64,000 nt of DNA from Dyella_A ginsengisoli (GTDB taxonomy: Bacteria > Pseudomonadota > Gammaproteobacteria > Xanthomonadales > Rhodanobacteraceae): contig NZ_JADIKM010000001.1 in NCBI RefSeq assembly GCF_044904665.1, positions 1-64,000 of the forward strand. Direction: 5' to 3'. The notes beneath the pieces are model-generated. The model did no database searches, was not told the DNA's origin, and saw only the letters and a list, made by a program, of their open reading frames with translations. This document shows positions 1-8,755 of this stretch, in pieces. Positions within the stretch are counted from its first letter, which is position 1, and each line of letters starts with the position of its first letter. Both the position numbers and the translations under genes were made by a program.

Positions 1-36
1 CACTGCAAGGCGTCCACACAAGTCACCTGCGCACAC

Positions 37-48
37 TGTCAAAGATCA
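37..48 (-). promoter_or_regulatory. boxA antitermination site of the rRNA leader
   Basis: The minus-strand sequence TGATCTTTGACA matches the boxA-like motif (core CTTTGACA/CTTTAACA) found in rRNA leaders, where NusB/NusE-containing antitermination complexes load. It lies about 55 bases downstream of the predicted P2 start. The 16S gene itself is not in the window. Confidence 0.55.
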
Positions 49-107
49 ATCACTTGCGATCCGTTTCTCGAATCGCCCCGAAGCATTTCGCCCCGGGTGA
101 GCCGCAC

Positions 108-135
108 ATTCTACATCGATCTTCTACCTCGTCAA
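108..135 (-). promoter_or_regulatory. rRNA operon promoter P2 (leftward)
   Basis: On the minus strand a -35 TTGACG (130-135) and a -10 TAGAAT (108-113) are separated by 16 bases. The -10 is followed by a GC-rich discriminator (GTGCGGC), the kind linked to stringent control of stable RNA. An A-tract (rc of 151-157) sits just upstream of the -35. Tandem promoters are the norm for rRNA operons. Confidence 0.65.
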
Positions 136-203
136 CACCTCCGCGAAATGTTTTTTCGCTTCGTCGATGTTGCCGAGCGATGACCGGCTGCGGCGGGGGG
201 CGA

Positions 204-232
204 ATAGTAGGCAGCGCCACCCGCCTTGGCAA
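204..232 (-). promoter_or_regulatory. rRNA operon promoter P1 (leftward)
   Basis: Read on the minus strand there is a -35 TTGCCA (227-232), a 17-base spacer and a -10 TACTAT (204-209), followed by a C-rich discriminator. Upstream lie A/T-rich tracts (about 236-262) that could act as an UP element. No protein gene lies leftward of it in the window. With the second promoter and boxA nearer the left edge it fits the promoter region of a ribosomal RNA operon whose 16S gene would begin beyond position 1. Confidence 0.6.
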
Positions 233-311
233 GCAATTTCTGAAATTTTTTCGCGAAATCGCCTAAGCCACTGTCCGCAAAGGGCACCGCGCTCGGCGGA
301 ACCCGAGCGGC

Positions 312-1523
312 TCAGCCGTGCTTGAGCAGCACCCGCGCGAAGCTCCGCTTGCCCACCTGCAGCACGCCTTCGAAGCCGGGCTCGAAGACACGCTGGGCGT
401 CCTCGACTACCACCGCATCGATCTTCACCGCGCGCTCCTTGAGCTTGCGGCCAGCTTCAGAGTTGCTGGGCGTCAGTCCGGCTGCGGTCAGCAACGCTGC
501 AAGTCGCAGTCCTTCAGCAGGCACGGAGATCTCGGTCAGCGGCAGCAGCGAGGTATCGCCCTCACCGCGCACTACCGCATGCCATCCGGCGATCGCCTGG
601 TCGGCCGCGGCCGCATCGTGGAAACGTGCTGCCAGCTCGCGTGCCAGGCGCAGCTTGGCGTCGCGCGGGTTGAGTGCACCGCTCGCGATGTCCGCCTTCA
701 TCCGCTCCAGTTCCTGCAGCGAGACCTCGAAGCTGAGCAACTCGAACCAGCGCCACATCAGGTCGTCGCCGATCTTCATCGTCTTGGTGACGATGTCGAT
801 GGCCGGCTCGTTGATGCCGATGTAGTTCCCCAGCGACTTGGACATCTTGTTGACGCCGTCGAGTCCCTCCAGCAGCGGCATGGTTAGGACAATCTGAGGC
901 GCCTGGCCGTGGTGCTCCTGCAAGGCGCGACCCATCAGCAGGTTGAACTTCTGGTCGGTGCCGCCGAGCTCGACATCGCACTTCAGCGCCACCGAGTCGT
1001 AGCCCTGCACCAGTGGATAGAGGAACTCGTGGATGGCGATCGGCTGCTGCGCCGCGTAGCGCTTGGCAAAATCGTCACGCTCAAGCATGCGGGCCACCGT
1101 GTGCTGCGCCGCTAGCTTGATCATGTCGGCGGCACCCATCTGACCGAACCACTCGGAGTTGAAGCGCACCTCGGTGCGCTCCCGATCGAGCACCTTGAAC
1201 ACCTGTGCGGCGTAGGTCTCGGCGTTGGCGAGCACGTCCTCGCGAGTGAGCGGCTTGCGGGTGACATTCTTGCCGGTGGGATCGCCGATCATTCCGGTGA
1301 AGTCGCCGATCAGAAAGATCACCTGGTGCCCGAGATCCTGGAACTGGCGCATCTTGTTGAGCAGCACCGTATGGCCGAGGTGCAGGTCCGGGGCGGTGGG
1401 ATCGAAGCCGGCCTTGATCCGCAGCGGACGACCCGCCTTGAGTCGCTGTTCCAGCTCCTCACGCTTGATGATCTCGTCCGCGCCGCGCGCGATGGTGGCC
1501 AGCACCTGCTCCAACTCGTTCAT
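312..1523 (-). CDS. tyrS: tyrosyl-tRNA synthetase
   Basis: Class I aminoacyl-tRNA synthetase that charges tRNA-Tyr in the cytosol. The 403-residue product carries the HIGH-type motif HLGH (about residues 48-51), the GGTDQKFN segment typical of tyrosine binding, and a KMSKS loop (226-230). It ends in an S4-type RNA-binding domain. The length and the true KMSKS resemble the TyrZ subclass rather than E. coli TyrS, which has KFGKT. The ATG is preceded by GAGGAA. The gene is read toward the rRNA promoter region, an order also known in pseudomonads (tyrZ then rRNA operon). Confidence 0.96.
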   Translation of the reverse strand: MNELEQVLATIARGADEIIKREELEQRLKAGRPLRIKAGFDPTAPDLHLGHTVLLNKMRQFQDLGHQVIFLIGDFTGMIGDPTGKNVTRKPLTREDVLANAETYAAQVFKVLDRERTEVRFNSEWFGQMGAADMIKLAAQHTVARMLERDDFAKRYAAQQPIAIHEFLYPLVQGYDSVALKCDVELGGTDQKFNLLMGRALQEHHGQAPQIVLTMPLLEGLDGVNKMSKSLGNYIGINEPAIDIVTKTMKIGDDLMWRWFELLSFEVSLQELERMKADIASGALNPRDAKLRLARELAARFHDAAAADQAIAGWHAVVRGEGDTSLLPLTEISVPAEGLRLAALLTAAGLTPSNSEAGRKLKERAVKIDAVVVEDAQRVFEPGFEGVLQVGKRSFARVLLKHG

Positions 1524-1580
1524 GTATTCCTCGAAATTAGTTGCCTAGACAGCCACTCAGGTGACCGTACGCACACACTC

Positions 1581-1601
1581 GCGTTAATTGTGAGTTAACG
1601 C
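1581..1601. repeat. inverted repeat between tyrS and the M23 peptidase gene
   Basis: GCGTTAA (1581-1587) and TTAACGC (1595-1601) form a perfect 7-base inverted repeat around a 7-base centre in the divergent intergenic region. It could be an operator for either gene. No T-run follows, so it is not an intrinsic terminator. Confidence 0.4.
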
Positions 1602-1634
1602 AAAACCATACGCAAATCATTGATGGAAAAGGCG

Positions 1635-1664
1635 TTGACGCTGTTTACACGGGGCCGTTATGGT
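1635..1664 (+). promoter_or_regulatory. candidate promoter of the M23 peptidase gene
   Basis: TTGACG (1635-1640) and TATGGT (1659-1664) are spaced by 18 bases and lie about 40 bases before the start codon. The -35 is near consensus and the -10 is weaker. This is a pattern match only. Confidence 0.35.
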
Positions 1665-1702
1665 ACCTGCCGGTCGTAGGTGTATCAGCGGAGTTACACA
1701 TT

Positions 1703-3148
1703 ATGGGTGAGGGGTTGCAGATGGCGCACGCGGCGCGCAAGCAGGCTATCCGCCGCAAGGCGCAGCGCAGGCACTCCCACTTTTACGAACGCTGCTCGCA
1801 CTGGTCGTTCAGCCGGCACGGCGAAGCGGAGCCGATCCGCTGGCATCGCGAGCGCTGGGTGCTGGCCGGCACCGCACTGCTGATCACCCTGCTCTCCGGT
1901 TTCATTCTTCCGGCTTGGGCCTCGGCGATGCGCACGCCAACCTCGCCGATGGCGCACACGCTGCTGCCGCTCGCCTTGCCCAAGGCTTCGCCGGTCACCA
2001 CGCAGTCACCCACGGTCGAAGACTGGCAGCGCGTGCAGGTGCAACCGGGGCAGACACTGTCCGACATCTTCGCCAGCCTGGGTTTGGGCATGTCGGATCT
2101 GCAGCGCGTCATGGATTCGGCCGGCAGCGCGACATCCGCCCTGCACAGCATTCGCCCGGGGCAGGAGTTCGACTTCCTGCTGGGACACGACGGCAGCCTG
2201 GCCGGGATCCGCTTCGATCGCGATCAGGCCAACCGGGCCATGATCCGCTTCGATGGCGCCACGGCGAAGCTCACGCTGCAGCCGCGCGACATGGACAAGC
2301 GTGAGCATGTCGCGCACGGCACGATCGACAGCTCGCTGTATGCCGCCGGTGCCCGCGCCGGCATGAGTGCCGGCATGGTCGGCAAGCTGGCCGACCTGTT
2401 CAAGTACGACATCGACTTCGTGCAGGATCTGCGCGTGGGCGACAGTTTCACCGTCATCTATGACGACATCTACCGCGACGGCAGCTACTACACCGAGGGC
2501 GACATCGTCGCGGCCGAGTTCGTCAACCAGGGGCATCGCTACACGGCTTATCGCTTCAAGAAGTCCGACGGCAGCGTGGGCTGGTTCAGCGAGGACGGAC
2601 GGCCCATCCAGAAGTCGTTCCTGCGCATCCCGGTGGACTTCACCCGCATCTCTTCCCAGTTCAGCGCCGGCCGCATGCATCCGATCCTCGGTCGCATGCG
2701 CGCCCACAAGGGCGTGGACTACGCCGCCCCCACCGGCACGCCGATCCACGCTGCCGGCGATGGCGTGATCAAATACCGCGGCTGGATGAACGGCTACGGC
2801 AACTTCGTGATCATCCAACACAGCGGCACCATCAGCACGGCATATGGCCACATGTCCCGCTATGCCGCGGGCGAGCGCGTGGGCCAGCACGTGCGGCAGG
2901 GGCAGGTCATCGGCTACGTCGGCATGACCGGCCTGGCTACCGGCCCCCATCTGCACTACGAGTTCCGCGTGAACGGCGTGCAGCGCAATCCGCAGACCGT
3001 GACCTTGCCCAAGCCCGAACCGCTTCCCGCCGTGCAGCTGGCGCAGTTCAAGGCGCAGGTGGTGAGACCGCAGCTGGCCCGACTCAAGCAGCTGGACGAG
3101 AACGTCAAGCTGGCGAAGGTCGCAAGCGGCCGGCACAGCGACAACTGA
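1703..3148 (+). CDS. M23 family murein endopeptidase, membrane anchored
   Basis: Predicted zinc metallopeptidase of the MepM/YebA type that cuts peptidoglycan cross-links in the periplasm. An N-terminal basic region is followed by one membrane segment (about residues 51-72) and an OapA/LysM-like region with the phrase VQPGQTLSDIF (about 110-160). The C-terminal LytM domain has the zinc signature HKGVD (about 335) and the HLHYEF motif (about 416). The length of 481 fits MepM-like proteins. GGAG precedes the ATG. The next gene, anmK, starts 6 bases later, so the two are probably co-transcribed and linked through wall turnover and recycling. Confidence 0.9.
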   Translation: MGEGLQMAHAARKQAIRRKAQRRHSHFYERCSHWSFSRHGEAEPIRWHRERWVLAGTALLITLLSGFILPAWASAMRTPTSPMAHTLLPLALPKASPVTTQSPTVEDWQRVQVQPGQTLSDIFASLGLGMSDLQRVMDSAGSATSALHSIRPGQEFDFLLGHDGSLAGIRFDRDQANRAMIRFDGATAKLTLQPRDMDKREHVAHGTIDSSLYAAGARAGMSAGMVGKLADLFKYDIDFVQDLRVGDSFTVIYDDIYRDGSYYTEGDIVAAEFVNQGHRYTAYRFKKSDGSVGWFSEDGRPIQKSFLRIPVDFTRISSQFSAGRMHPILGRMRAHKGVDYAAPTGTPIHAAGDGVIKYRGWMNGYGNFVIIQHSGTISTAYGHMSRYAAGERVGQHVRQGQVIGYVGMTGLATGPHLHYEFRVNGVQRNPQTVTLPKPEPLPAVQLAQFKAQVVRPQLARLKQLDENVKLAKVASGRHSDN

Positions 3149-3154
3149 TCCCCC

Positions 3155-4273
3155 GTGCATGAACCCGGATCGCTGTATCTCGGCCTGATCTCCGGCACCA
3201 GCGCCGACGGCATCGATGCCGCGCTGGTGTCTTTTGAAGACGACGCCCCGCGTCTGCTCGGCGGCCTGACCCACCCGTGGCCGGACTCGCTGCGCCAGGA
3301 GCTGCTCGCCGTGGCACAGGGTGAAATCGCCATTGATCTGGACCGGCTCGGCCGCCTCGATGTCGCCCTCGCCGCCTGTTTCGCTGATGCCGCGCAGCAC
3401 CTGTTGCTGGAAACCGGCATTCCCGCGCAGGCGGTCGCCGCCATCGGCTCGCACGGCCAGACCATGCGCCACCGCCCCGGTGGCAGCCATCCCTTCACGA
3501 TGCAACTGGGTGACCCCAGCGTGATCGCCGAACGCTGCGGCATCGACGTGGTGGCCGACTTCCGTCGCGGCGATGTCGCCGCCGGCGGACAGGGTGCGCC
3601 GCTGCTGCCGGCCATGCACGCGATGCTGCTGGCGGAGGTCGGGCACAGCCGCGTGGTGCTCAATCTCGGCGGCATCGCCAATGTCACGGTGCTGGCGGCG
3701 GATGGCCGGGTTACGGGCTTTGACACGGGGCCGGCGAACGGCCTGATGGACGCCTGGTGCCAACGCCATCTCGGCGAGGCCTACGATCGCGGCGGTGCAT
3801 TCGCGGCGAGCGGAACCGTCGATCGGGCACTGCTGCAGCGCCTGCTCGACGATGCGTACTTCACCCTGCCGCCGCCCAAGAGCACCGGTCGCGAACACTT
3901 CCACCTGGCCTGGCTGGAAACGCGTCTGGCCGGCGACACCACCCGCCCGGCCGACATCCAGGCGACTCTGCTGGAACTCACCGCATGCAGCGTGGCTGAT
4001 GCCATCGCGCGCCACGCGCCGGACGCGAGCCTGGTACTTGCCTGCGGCGGCGGCGTGCACAATCCGGTGCTGATGGCGCGACTGGCCGCGCTGCTTGCGC
4101 CGATGCGCGTGGCCAGCACGGCCGACTACGGCGTGAACCCGGACTATCTCGAGGCCATGGCCTTTGCCTGGCTGGCGCGGCAACGCCTGCGCGGCCTGCC
4201 CGGCAACCTGCCCGCGGTCACCGGGGCGCGCGGTCCGCGCGTGCTGGGCGCCATCTATCCCGCTCCGCGCTAG
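3155..4273 (+). CDS. anmK: anhydro-N-acetylmuramic acid kinase
   Basis: Phosphorylates and opens 1,6-anhydro-MurNAc to MurNAc-6-phosphate during cell-wall recycling in the cytosol. The 372-residue protein begins with the ASKHA-type nucleotide-binding signature GLISGTSADGID (about residue 10) and contains NLGGIANVT and DTGPANGLMDAW, all characteristic of AnmK. It uses a GTG start. An ATG 4 bases further on is out of frame. It follows an M23 endopeptidase and lies near ampG, the importer of its substrate precursor. Its last four bases overlap the end of the convergent ribbon-helix-helix gene. Confidence 0.95.
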   Translation: MHEPGSLYLGLISGTSADGIDAALVSFEDDAPRLLGGLTHPWPDSLRQELLAVAQGEIAIDLDRLGRLDVALAACFADAAQHLLLETGIPAQAVAAIGSHGQTMRHRPGGSHPFTMQLGDPSVIAERCGIDVVADFRRGDVAAGGQGAPLLPAMHAMLLAEVGHSRVVLNLGGIANVTVLAADGRVTGFDTGPANGLMDAWCQRHLGEAYDRGGAFAASGTVDRALLQRLLDDAYFTLPPPKSTGREHFHLAWLETRLAGDTTRPADIQATLLELTACSVADAIARHAPDASLVLACGGGVHNPVLMARLAALLAPMRVASTADYGVNPDYLEAMAFAWLARQRLRGLPGNLPAVTGARGPRVLGAIYPAPR

Positions 4274-4602
4274 GAACGATCCGCCGGTCGTTCCGGAGCC
4301 TCGCCGAAGACATCGTCGGCTGGCGCCAGCAGCTGGCTCGATGGCGCCACCGAAAGCGCCTGCACCGCCTCATGGAAAGCCGCCCGCTCGGCCGCGTCCC
4401 AGTGCCCGCTGAGCACCACGGTGTCGGTATCGAGCATGGTCTCGGCAAACGGTTGCGCGCCCTCGGCGAGGCCCAGGCCGTGCTTGAGCGCGTGCAGCAC
4501 GACGTCATTGATCGACCAGCGTCGATCCTTGGCGAGCGTCTTGATGCGCTCGGCCATGACATTGTCGATATGGCGTACAACGAGATCCGGCATGGGCGCC
4601 AC
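4270..4602 (-). CDS. small ribbon-helix-helix (Arc/FitA-type) protein
   Basis: The N-terminal 45 of 110 residues (PDLVVRHIDNVMAERIKTLA and onward) read as a ribbon-helix-helix DNA-binding fold of the kind found in FitA-type antitoxins and small repressors. The rest is an acidic, alanine-rich tail. No toxin gene of PIN or similar type lies next to it on either side, so it may be a solitary regulator. It is convergent with anmK, overlapping by four bases, and is followed in the same direction by nothing. Function is not assigned beyond probable DNA binding. Confidence 0.75.
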   Translation of the reverse strand: MAPMPDLVVRHIDNVMAERIKTLAKDRRWSINDVVLHALKHGLGLAEGAQPFAETMLDTDTVVLSGHWDAAERAAFHEAVQALSVAPSSQLLAPADDVFGEAPERPADRS

Positions 4603-4685
4603 TCCAAGTCACGCATGCCCCTGTGGGTGGAATGGTCGCACAAAGGCCTTGCCGTGGACCACGCGCCACCACGCGCGATTGCGAC

Positions 4686-5984
4686 TCAGCGCACGTCGAA
4701 ACCGCGAGCGCGGAAGCGCGCGCGCACCATCGCGAACAGCAGCACCGCCGGCACGATGCCGAGCACGGTGATCACGAAGAAGCCGCCGTAGCCGGCGGCC
4801 ATCGCAATGCCTCCGGCAAAGAACCCCAGCACCTTGCCTGGCAGGTTCACCAGCGAACTGAGCAGGGCGTACTGGGTTGCCGTGTGCTCCCGGTTGACCA
4901 GCGACGAGAGGAACGCCACGGTTGGCGGCCCCAGCATGCCAAGGGTCAAGTTCTCGCCGGAGATCACCAGCGTCAACATCAGCACGCTGCCCTGATGGCC
5001 CATCAGCAGCAGGTAGAGCAGGTTGCTGGCGCCGCACAGCACGATCATCACCGCCAGCGAGCGCCACGCCCCCCAGCGCGCCACCATCGCGCCGCCGATG
5101 AACACGCCGACGATGCCGATCCAGATGCCGTAGATCTTGGTGATCGCGCCGATCTGCGTCTTGGTGAAGCCCATGTCGCGATAGAACGGACTCATCACGC
5201 CGCCGATGGTGGCCTGTTCGGGAATCTTGAACAGCAGAATGAAGGCCAGCGTCAGCAGCGCGAGCGCGACACCGTAGCGGCGGAAGAAATCGGCGAACGG
5301 GTCGATCACGCCCTGGCGCATGGCCTCGGACCAGCGCGCGGGCGCGCGGCGCAGCACCTGCGGCTCGCGCGCGACCAGCGTCATCGCGATCGGCGGCAGC
5401 ATGCATGCCGCCATGCCGACGTAAATCAACGGCCAACGCAGGTGGTCCGCGGCGATCAGCGCCAGCGCGCCGGCGGTGAGAAGGCCGATGCGGTAGCCCA
5501 GCGAATAGGTGGCCACCAGCGCGCCCTGCGCCTCGATCGGGGCGATTTCGATGCGATAGGCATCGATCGCGATGTCCTGGGTGGCGCCGAACAGCGCCAC
5601 CGCCAGCGTCGCGGCGACGAACGGCGGCAGCCGCGCGGGCGTCAGCCAGGCCATCGCCAGCAGGCCGGCGGTGACCCCGAGCTGAGCGAACAGCAGCCAA
5701 CCCCGACGCTGTCCCAGACGCATGAAGCCGGGTAGACGCCAGTGATCCAGCAGCGGCGCCCACAGGAATTTGAGCGCATAGGTCATGCCGGCGCTGGCGA
5801 TCATGGTGATCTCCGACAGCACCACGCCGTGCTCTTTCAGCCAGTACGCCAGCGTGCCAGCCACCAGCAGGAACGGCAGGCCGGAGGAAAAGCCGAACAC
5901 CGCCATCGTCCATGCGGCCGGCTGGGTGAACGCCTGCCAGATCGAGGGCCGCGGCACTGCGGCGGCCACCGGCTCAGTCGGCAT
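4686..5984 (-). CDS. ampG: AmpG-type muropeptide permease (MFS)
   Basis: Inner-membrane major facilitator of about 432 residues that would import GlcNAc-anhydroMurNAc muropeptides for recycling. It has about 12 hydrophobic segments, an N-terminal AFGFSSGLP-like stretch (here VFGFSSGLPFLL) and FLWAPLLDHW, both typical of AmpG. The open frame extends upstream, but the start at 5984 (MPTEPV) gives a normal length and overlaps the end of xthA by 11 bases. It belongs with the nearby anmK and M23 endopeptidase in wall recycling. In related bacteria this flux controls AmpR/AmpC, but no ampR or ampC is seen here. Confidence 0.9.
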   Translation of the reverse strand: MPTEPVAAAVPRPSIWQAFTQPAAWTMAVFGFSSGLPFLLVAGTLAYWLKEHGVVLSEITMIASAGMTYALKFLWAPLLDHWRLPGFMRLGQRRGWLLFAQLGVTAGLLAMAWLTPARLPPFVAATLAVALFGATQDIAIDAYRIEIAPIEAQGALVATYSLGYRIGLLTAGALALIAADHLRWPLIYVGMAACMLPPIAMTLVAREPQVLRRAPARWSEAMRQGVIDPFADFFRRYGVALALLTLAFILLFKIPEQATIGGVMSPFYRDMGFTKTQIGAITKIYGIWIGIVGVFIGGAMVARWGAWRSLAVMIVLCGASNLLYLLLMGHQGSVLMLTLVISGENLTLGMLGPPTVAFLSSLVNREHTATQYALLSSLVNLPGKVLGFFAGGIAMAAGYGGFFVITVLGIVPAVLLFAMVRARFRARGFDVR

Positions 5985-6741
5985 AGTCGACCGTGTAGGG
6001 CGCGTGGTCGGAGAAGCGCTGCTCGCGGTAGATTGCGCAATCGCGCAGGCGATCACGCAGCGACGGCGAGACGATCTGGTAGTCGATGCGCCAGCCCACA
6101 TCGTTCTCGCGGGCACGGCCTCGGTTCGACCACCAGGTGTAGTCCTCGCCCTCGGGCTTCAGCGTGCGGTAGCTGTCCACCCAGCCGCGCTCGACCAGCC
6201 CGTTGAGCCAGGCGCGCTCCTCCGGCAGGCAGCCGGAGTTCTTCTGGTTGGACTTCCAGTTCCTGATGTCCTTTTCGCTGCGCACGATGTTCCAGTCGCC
6301 GCAGATGACGTACTGGCGGTCGCTCTTCAGCCAGCCGTCGAAGATCGGTTCGATCCACTCCATCGCGCGGAACTTGAACTGCTGGCGCTCCTCGCCCGAC
6401 GAGCCGGACGGGAAGTACAGCGACACCACCGACAGCTCGCCGAAGCGCGCCTCGATGTAGCGCCCCTCGTTGTCGAACTCGTCCCAGCCCAGCTCGGTGA
6501 GCACCGCGTCCGGCTCGCGCTTCGCGTAGATCGCCACACCGCTGTAGCCCTTCTTGCTGGTGGCGTCGCGGTAGAAGCAGTGATGGCCGTCCGGACGGAA
6601 CATCGGGTCGGTCAGCTGATCCTCCTGCGCCTTGGTCTCCTGCAGGCAGACCACGTCGGCGTGCCGGGTGCGCAGCCAGTCGAACGCGCCCTTGCTGGCG
6701 GCCGATCGGATACCGTTGGCGTTGAGGCTGATGATGCGCAT
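5974..6741 (-). CDS. xthA: exodeoxyribonuclease III / AP endonuclease
   Basis: DNA base-excision repair enzyme of the endonuclease/exonuclease/phosphatase family. The 255-residue product shows the family landmarks in order: SLNANGIRSA at the N terminus, LQETKAQ (metal-binding Glu), Y and SG in the middle, GDWNIV, and the C-terminal SDHAP catalytic motif. The start at 6741 has GGAG 7 bases before it. An upstream in-frame ATG would add ten unlikely residues. It probably forms a transcription unit with ampG through an 11-base overlap. Confidence 0.95.
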   Translation of the reverse strand: MRIISLNANGIRSAASKGAFDWLRTRHADVVCLQETKAQEDQLTDPMFRPDGHHCFYRDATSKKGYSGVAIYAKREPDAVLTELGWDEFDNEGRYIEARFGELSVVSLYFPSGSSGEERQQFKFRAMEWIEPIFDGWLKSDRQYVICGDWNIVRSEKDIRNWKSNQKNSGCLPEERAWLNGLVERGWVDSYRTLKPEGEDYTWWSNRGRARENDVGWRIDYQIVSPSLRDRLRDCAIYREQRFSDHAPYTVDYAD

Positions 6742-6789
6742 GCCATCTCCTGCGGGTCGGGCGCGGGTCAATGCGCCATCATACCAACC

Positions 6790-7290
6790 GTGTCCGATGC
6801 CTCCGCCCTCACCCTGGTTCCCGTCGACCGCGTGCCGCGCCCGGGGCTGCTGGCACTGCGTGTGGCGCCGGAGCAGCAGGGTTTCGTCGGTCGGGTGGTC
6901 GACCTGCTCGCCGATGCGCAGAGCCGGCCGAGCGCCGATCCGCTCGCGTTCGTGCTGGGCGATCAGGTGATCGGCCTGTGCTGCATCGAGCGCGAGCCGC
7001 GGACGATCGCGCCGATCGCATTTGACGCGCCGGCAGTCGGGCTGCGCGGATTTTTCATCGACGCGCGCTGGCAGCGGCGCGGGCTTGGCCGGCGCGCGCT
7101 GTCATTGCTGCTCGATACCCTGAAGCAACGCCATCCGGCCGTGCGGTGGCTGGTGCTCAGCGTGGACGAGGGCAACGCCGCGGCACTCAGGCTGTATCGA
7201 CAGGCCGGCTTCGTCGAGGGCGCACAGCGCTACCATGGCGGATCGGCCGGTCGGCAACAGTTCCTGCTGCTGCGCCGACTCGATCCGTAA
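6790..7290 (+). CDS. GNAT family N-acetyltransferase
   Basis: About 166 residues from a GTG start. The acetyl-CoA binding core is visible as FFIDARWQRRGLGRRAL (motif A, Q/R-x-x-G-x-G), and the closing LSVDEGNAAALRLYRQAGF is motif B. The substrate is unknown. It is divergent from xthA, with only about 48 bases between their starts, and is followed by pyrE after about 31 bases, so it may be co-transcribed with it. The open frame runs further upstream, but only this start gives a GNAT-length protein. Confidence 0.85.
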   Translation: MSDASALTLVPVDRVPRPGLLALRVAPEQQGFVGRVVDLLADAQSRPSADPLAFVLGDQVIGLCCIEREPRTIAPIAFDAPAVGLRGFFIDARWQRRGLGRRALSLLLDTLKQRHPAVRWLVLSVDEGNAAALRLYRQAGFVEGAQRYHGGSAGRQQFLLLRRLDP

Positions 7291-7321
7291 CGCCCTTCCC
7301 TGACCTCTTGCGAGATTGCCC

Positions 7322-7969
7322 GTGCACGACTACCAGCGCGACTTCATCGAATTGACCCTGCAGCGCGAGGTGCTGCGCTTCGGCGAATTCACCCTCAAGT
7401 CCGGCCGGATCAGCCCGTATTTCTTCAATATGGGTCGGATCGATTCCGGCGCCGCGCTGGCCCAGCTCGGGCGTGCCTACGCCGCCGCGGTGGAGGCCTC
7501 GGGCATCGCCGTGGACATGCTGTTCGGCCCCGCCTACAAGGGCATCGCACTGGCGGCTGCCACGGCCATCGCGCTGGCCGACCATCACGGCCGCGACCTG
7601 CCCTGGGCCTACAACCGCAAGGAGGCCAAGGATCACGGCGAAGGCGGCAGCCTGGTCGGCGCGCCGCTCAAGGGCCGCGTGCTGATCGTCGACGACGTGA
7701 TGACCGCCGGCACCGCGGTGCGCGAGTCGCTCGCGCTGATCCGCGCTGCCGGCGCCGAGCCGGCCGGCGTGCTGATCGCGCTGGACCGGCAGGAGCGTGG
7801 CCAGGGCGAACGCTCCGCCGCGCAGGAAGTGACGGCCGACTACGGCATCCCGGTGATCGCGATCACCCGGCTGGACGACGTGCTGGCATACGCCGGCGAG
7901 CGCCCTGCACTGGCCACCGAGCACGCTCGGCTGCTGGCCTATCGCGAGCGCTACGGTGTCATCGGCTGA
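7322..7969 (+). CDS. pyrE: orotate phosphoribosyltransferase
   Basis: Transfers the phosphoribosyl group of PRPP to orotate in pyrimidine synthesis. About 215 residues. The PRPP signature VLIVDDVMTAGTAVRE lies near residue 120 and the flexible-loop segment YNRKEAKDHGEGG precedes it, as in bacterial PyrE. The GTG at 7322 is preferred. A TTG two codons earlier (7316) is also possible and neither has a strong ribosome site. A GC-rich hairpin without a T-run (8025-8047) lies downstream. Confidence 0.95.
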   Translation: MHDYQRDFIELTLQREVLRFGEFTLKSGRISPYFFNMGRIDSGAALAQLGRAYAAAVEASGIAVDMLFGPAYKGIALAAATAIALADHHGRDLPWAYNRKEAKDHGEGGSLVGAPLKGRVLIVDDVMTAGTAVRESLALIRAAGAEPAGVLIALDRQERGQGERSAAQEVTADYGIPVIAITRLDDVLAYAGERPALATEHARLLAYRERYGVIG

Positions 7970-8079
7970 CGTGCCGTTCAGGCCGGGTCGCCGACCCTGT
8001 CACAACGCGAATCGAATACGGTATCGGCGGCGCACGGGGCGCCGCCGCCCGTGGCTATACTCCCGCAAGGAGGGAGTTC

Positions 8080-8745
8080 ATGCGCAAGGCAATCATCATC
8101 ATCACGGCCATCGGCCTCGGCTTCAGCGGGCTCGTCCAGGCGCGCCAGGCCAGCACGGGCAGCAGCGTCCAGTACCGCTGGCACGATGCGCAGGGTCTGG
8201 CGCACTACAGCGACAGCCTGTCGGCCGACGCCATGGCCAACGGCTACGACGTGGTGAACAGCCAGGGCCTGGTGATGCGCCATGTCGACCGCCCGCTCAC
8301 CCCGGCCGAGCGCGCTGCCGCGAAGAAGCAGGCGGACGAGGCGGCCGTGCGCAAGCGTGAGGAGGAACAGCGCCAGCGCGACGACCAGCAGATGCTGGCG
8401 GCCTACCCGGATGAAGCCAGCTTCGTGGCCGCGCAGAACGACGAACTCGGCAGCATCGACCAGCAGGTCTCCACCACCCGGATCAGCCTAGGCACACAGG
8501 AAAAGGCGCTGGCCGATCTGCTCGATCGCGCCGGCGAACTGGAACGGGCCAAGCAGCCCGTGCCGAAGTTCCTGTCGGACAAGATCGCCGCCCAGCGCAA
8601 CGTGGTGGGATCGCAGCGCGCCCTGCTCGATCGGCTGCAGGCGTCCTACGTCAACACGCAGCTGAAGCACGAAGCCCAGCTGCAGCGCTACCGCCAGCTC
8701 AAGGCGCAGCTCCAGCAAGCCAACGGCGACACCGCCCAGCCGTAA
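8080..8745 (+). CDS. DUF4124 domain exported protein
   Basis: 221 residues with an N-terminal signal peptide (about 1-21, cut near VQA). A DUF4124 region follows, marked by YRWHDAQGLAHYSDS (about 31-45). The remainder is a long alanine, glutamine and arginine-rich coiled coil. Proteins of this kind are common in the envelope of xanthomonads and pseudomonads and have no defined job. A strong AAGGAGGGA ribosome site precedes the ATG and a TATACT -10-like hexamer is at 8056-8061. Confidence 0.85.
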   Translation: MRKAIIIITAIGLGFSGLVQARQASTGSSVQYRWHDAQGLAHYSDSLSADAMANGYDVVNSQGLVMRHVDRPLTPAERAAAKKQADEAAVRKREEEQRQRDDQQMLAAYPDEASFVAAQNDELGSIDQQVSTTRISLGTQEKALADLLDRAGELERAKQPVPKFLSDKIAAQRNVVGSQRALLDRLQASYVNTQLKHEAQLQRYRQLKAQLQQANGDTAQP

Positions 8746-8755
8746 ACGCTGCCGA

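Noticed and set aside
2006..4183. 725-codon open frame on the minus strand
   Set aside because: It lies wholly opposite the M23 and anmK genes, which have clear motifs. The translation is His/Arg/Ala-rich low-complexity, typical of antisense frames in high-GC DNA.
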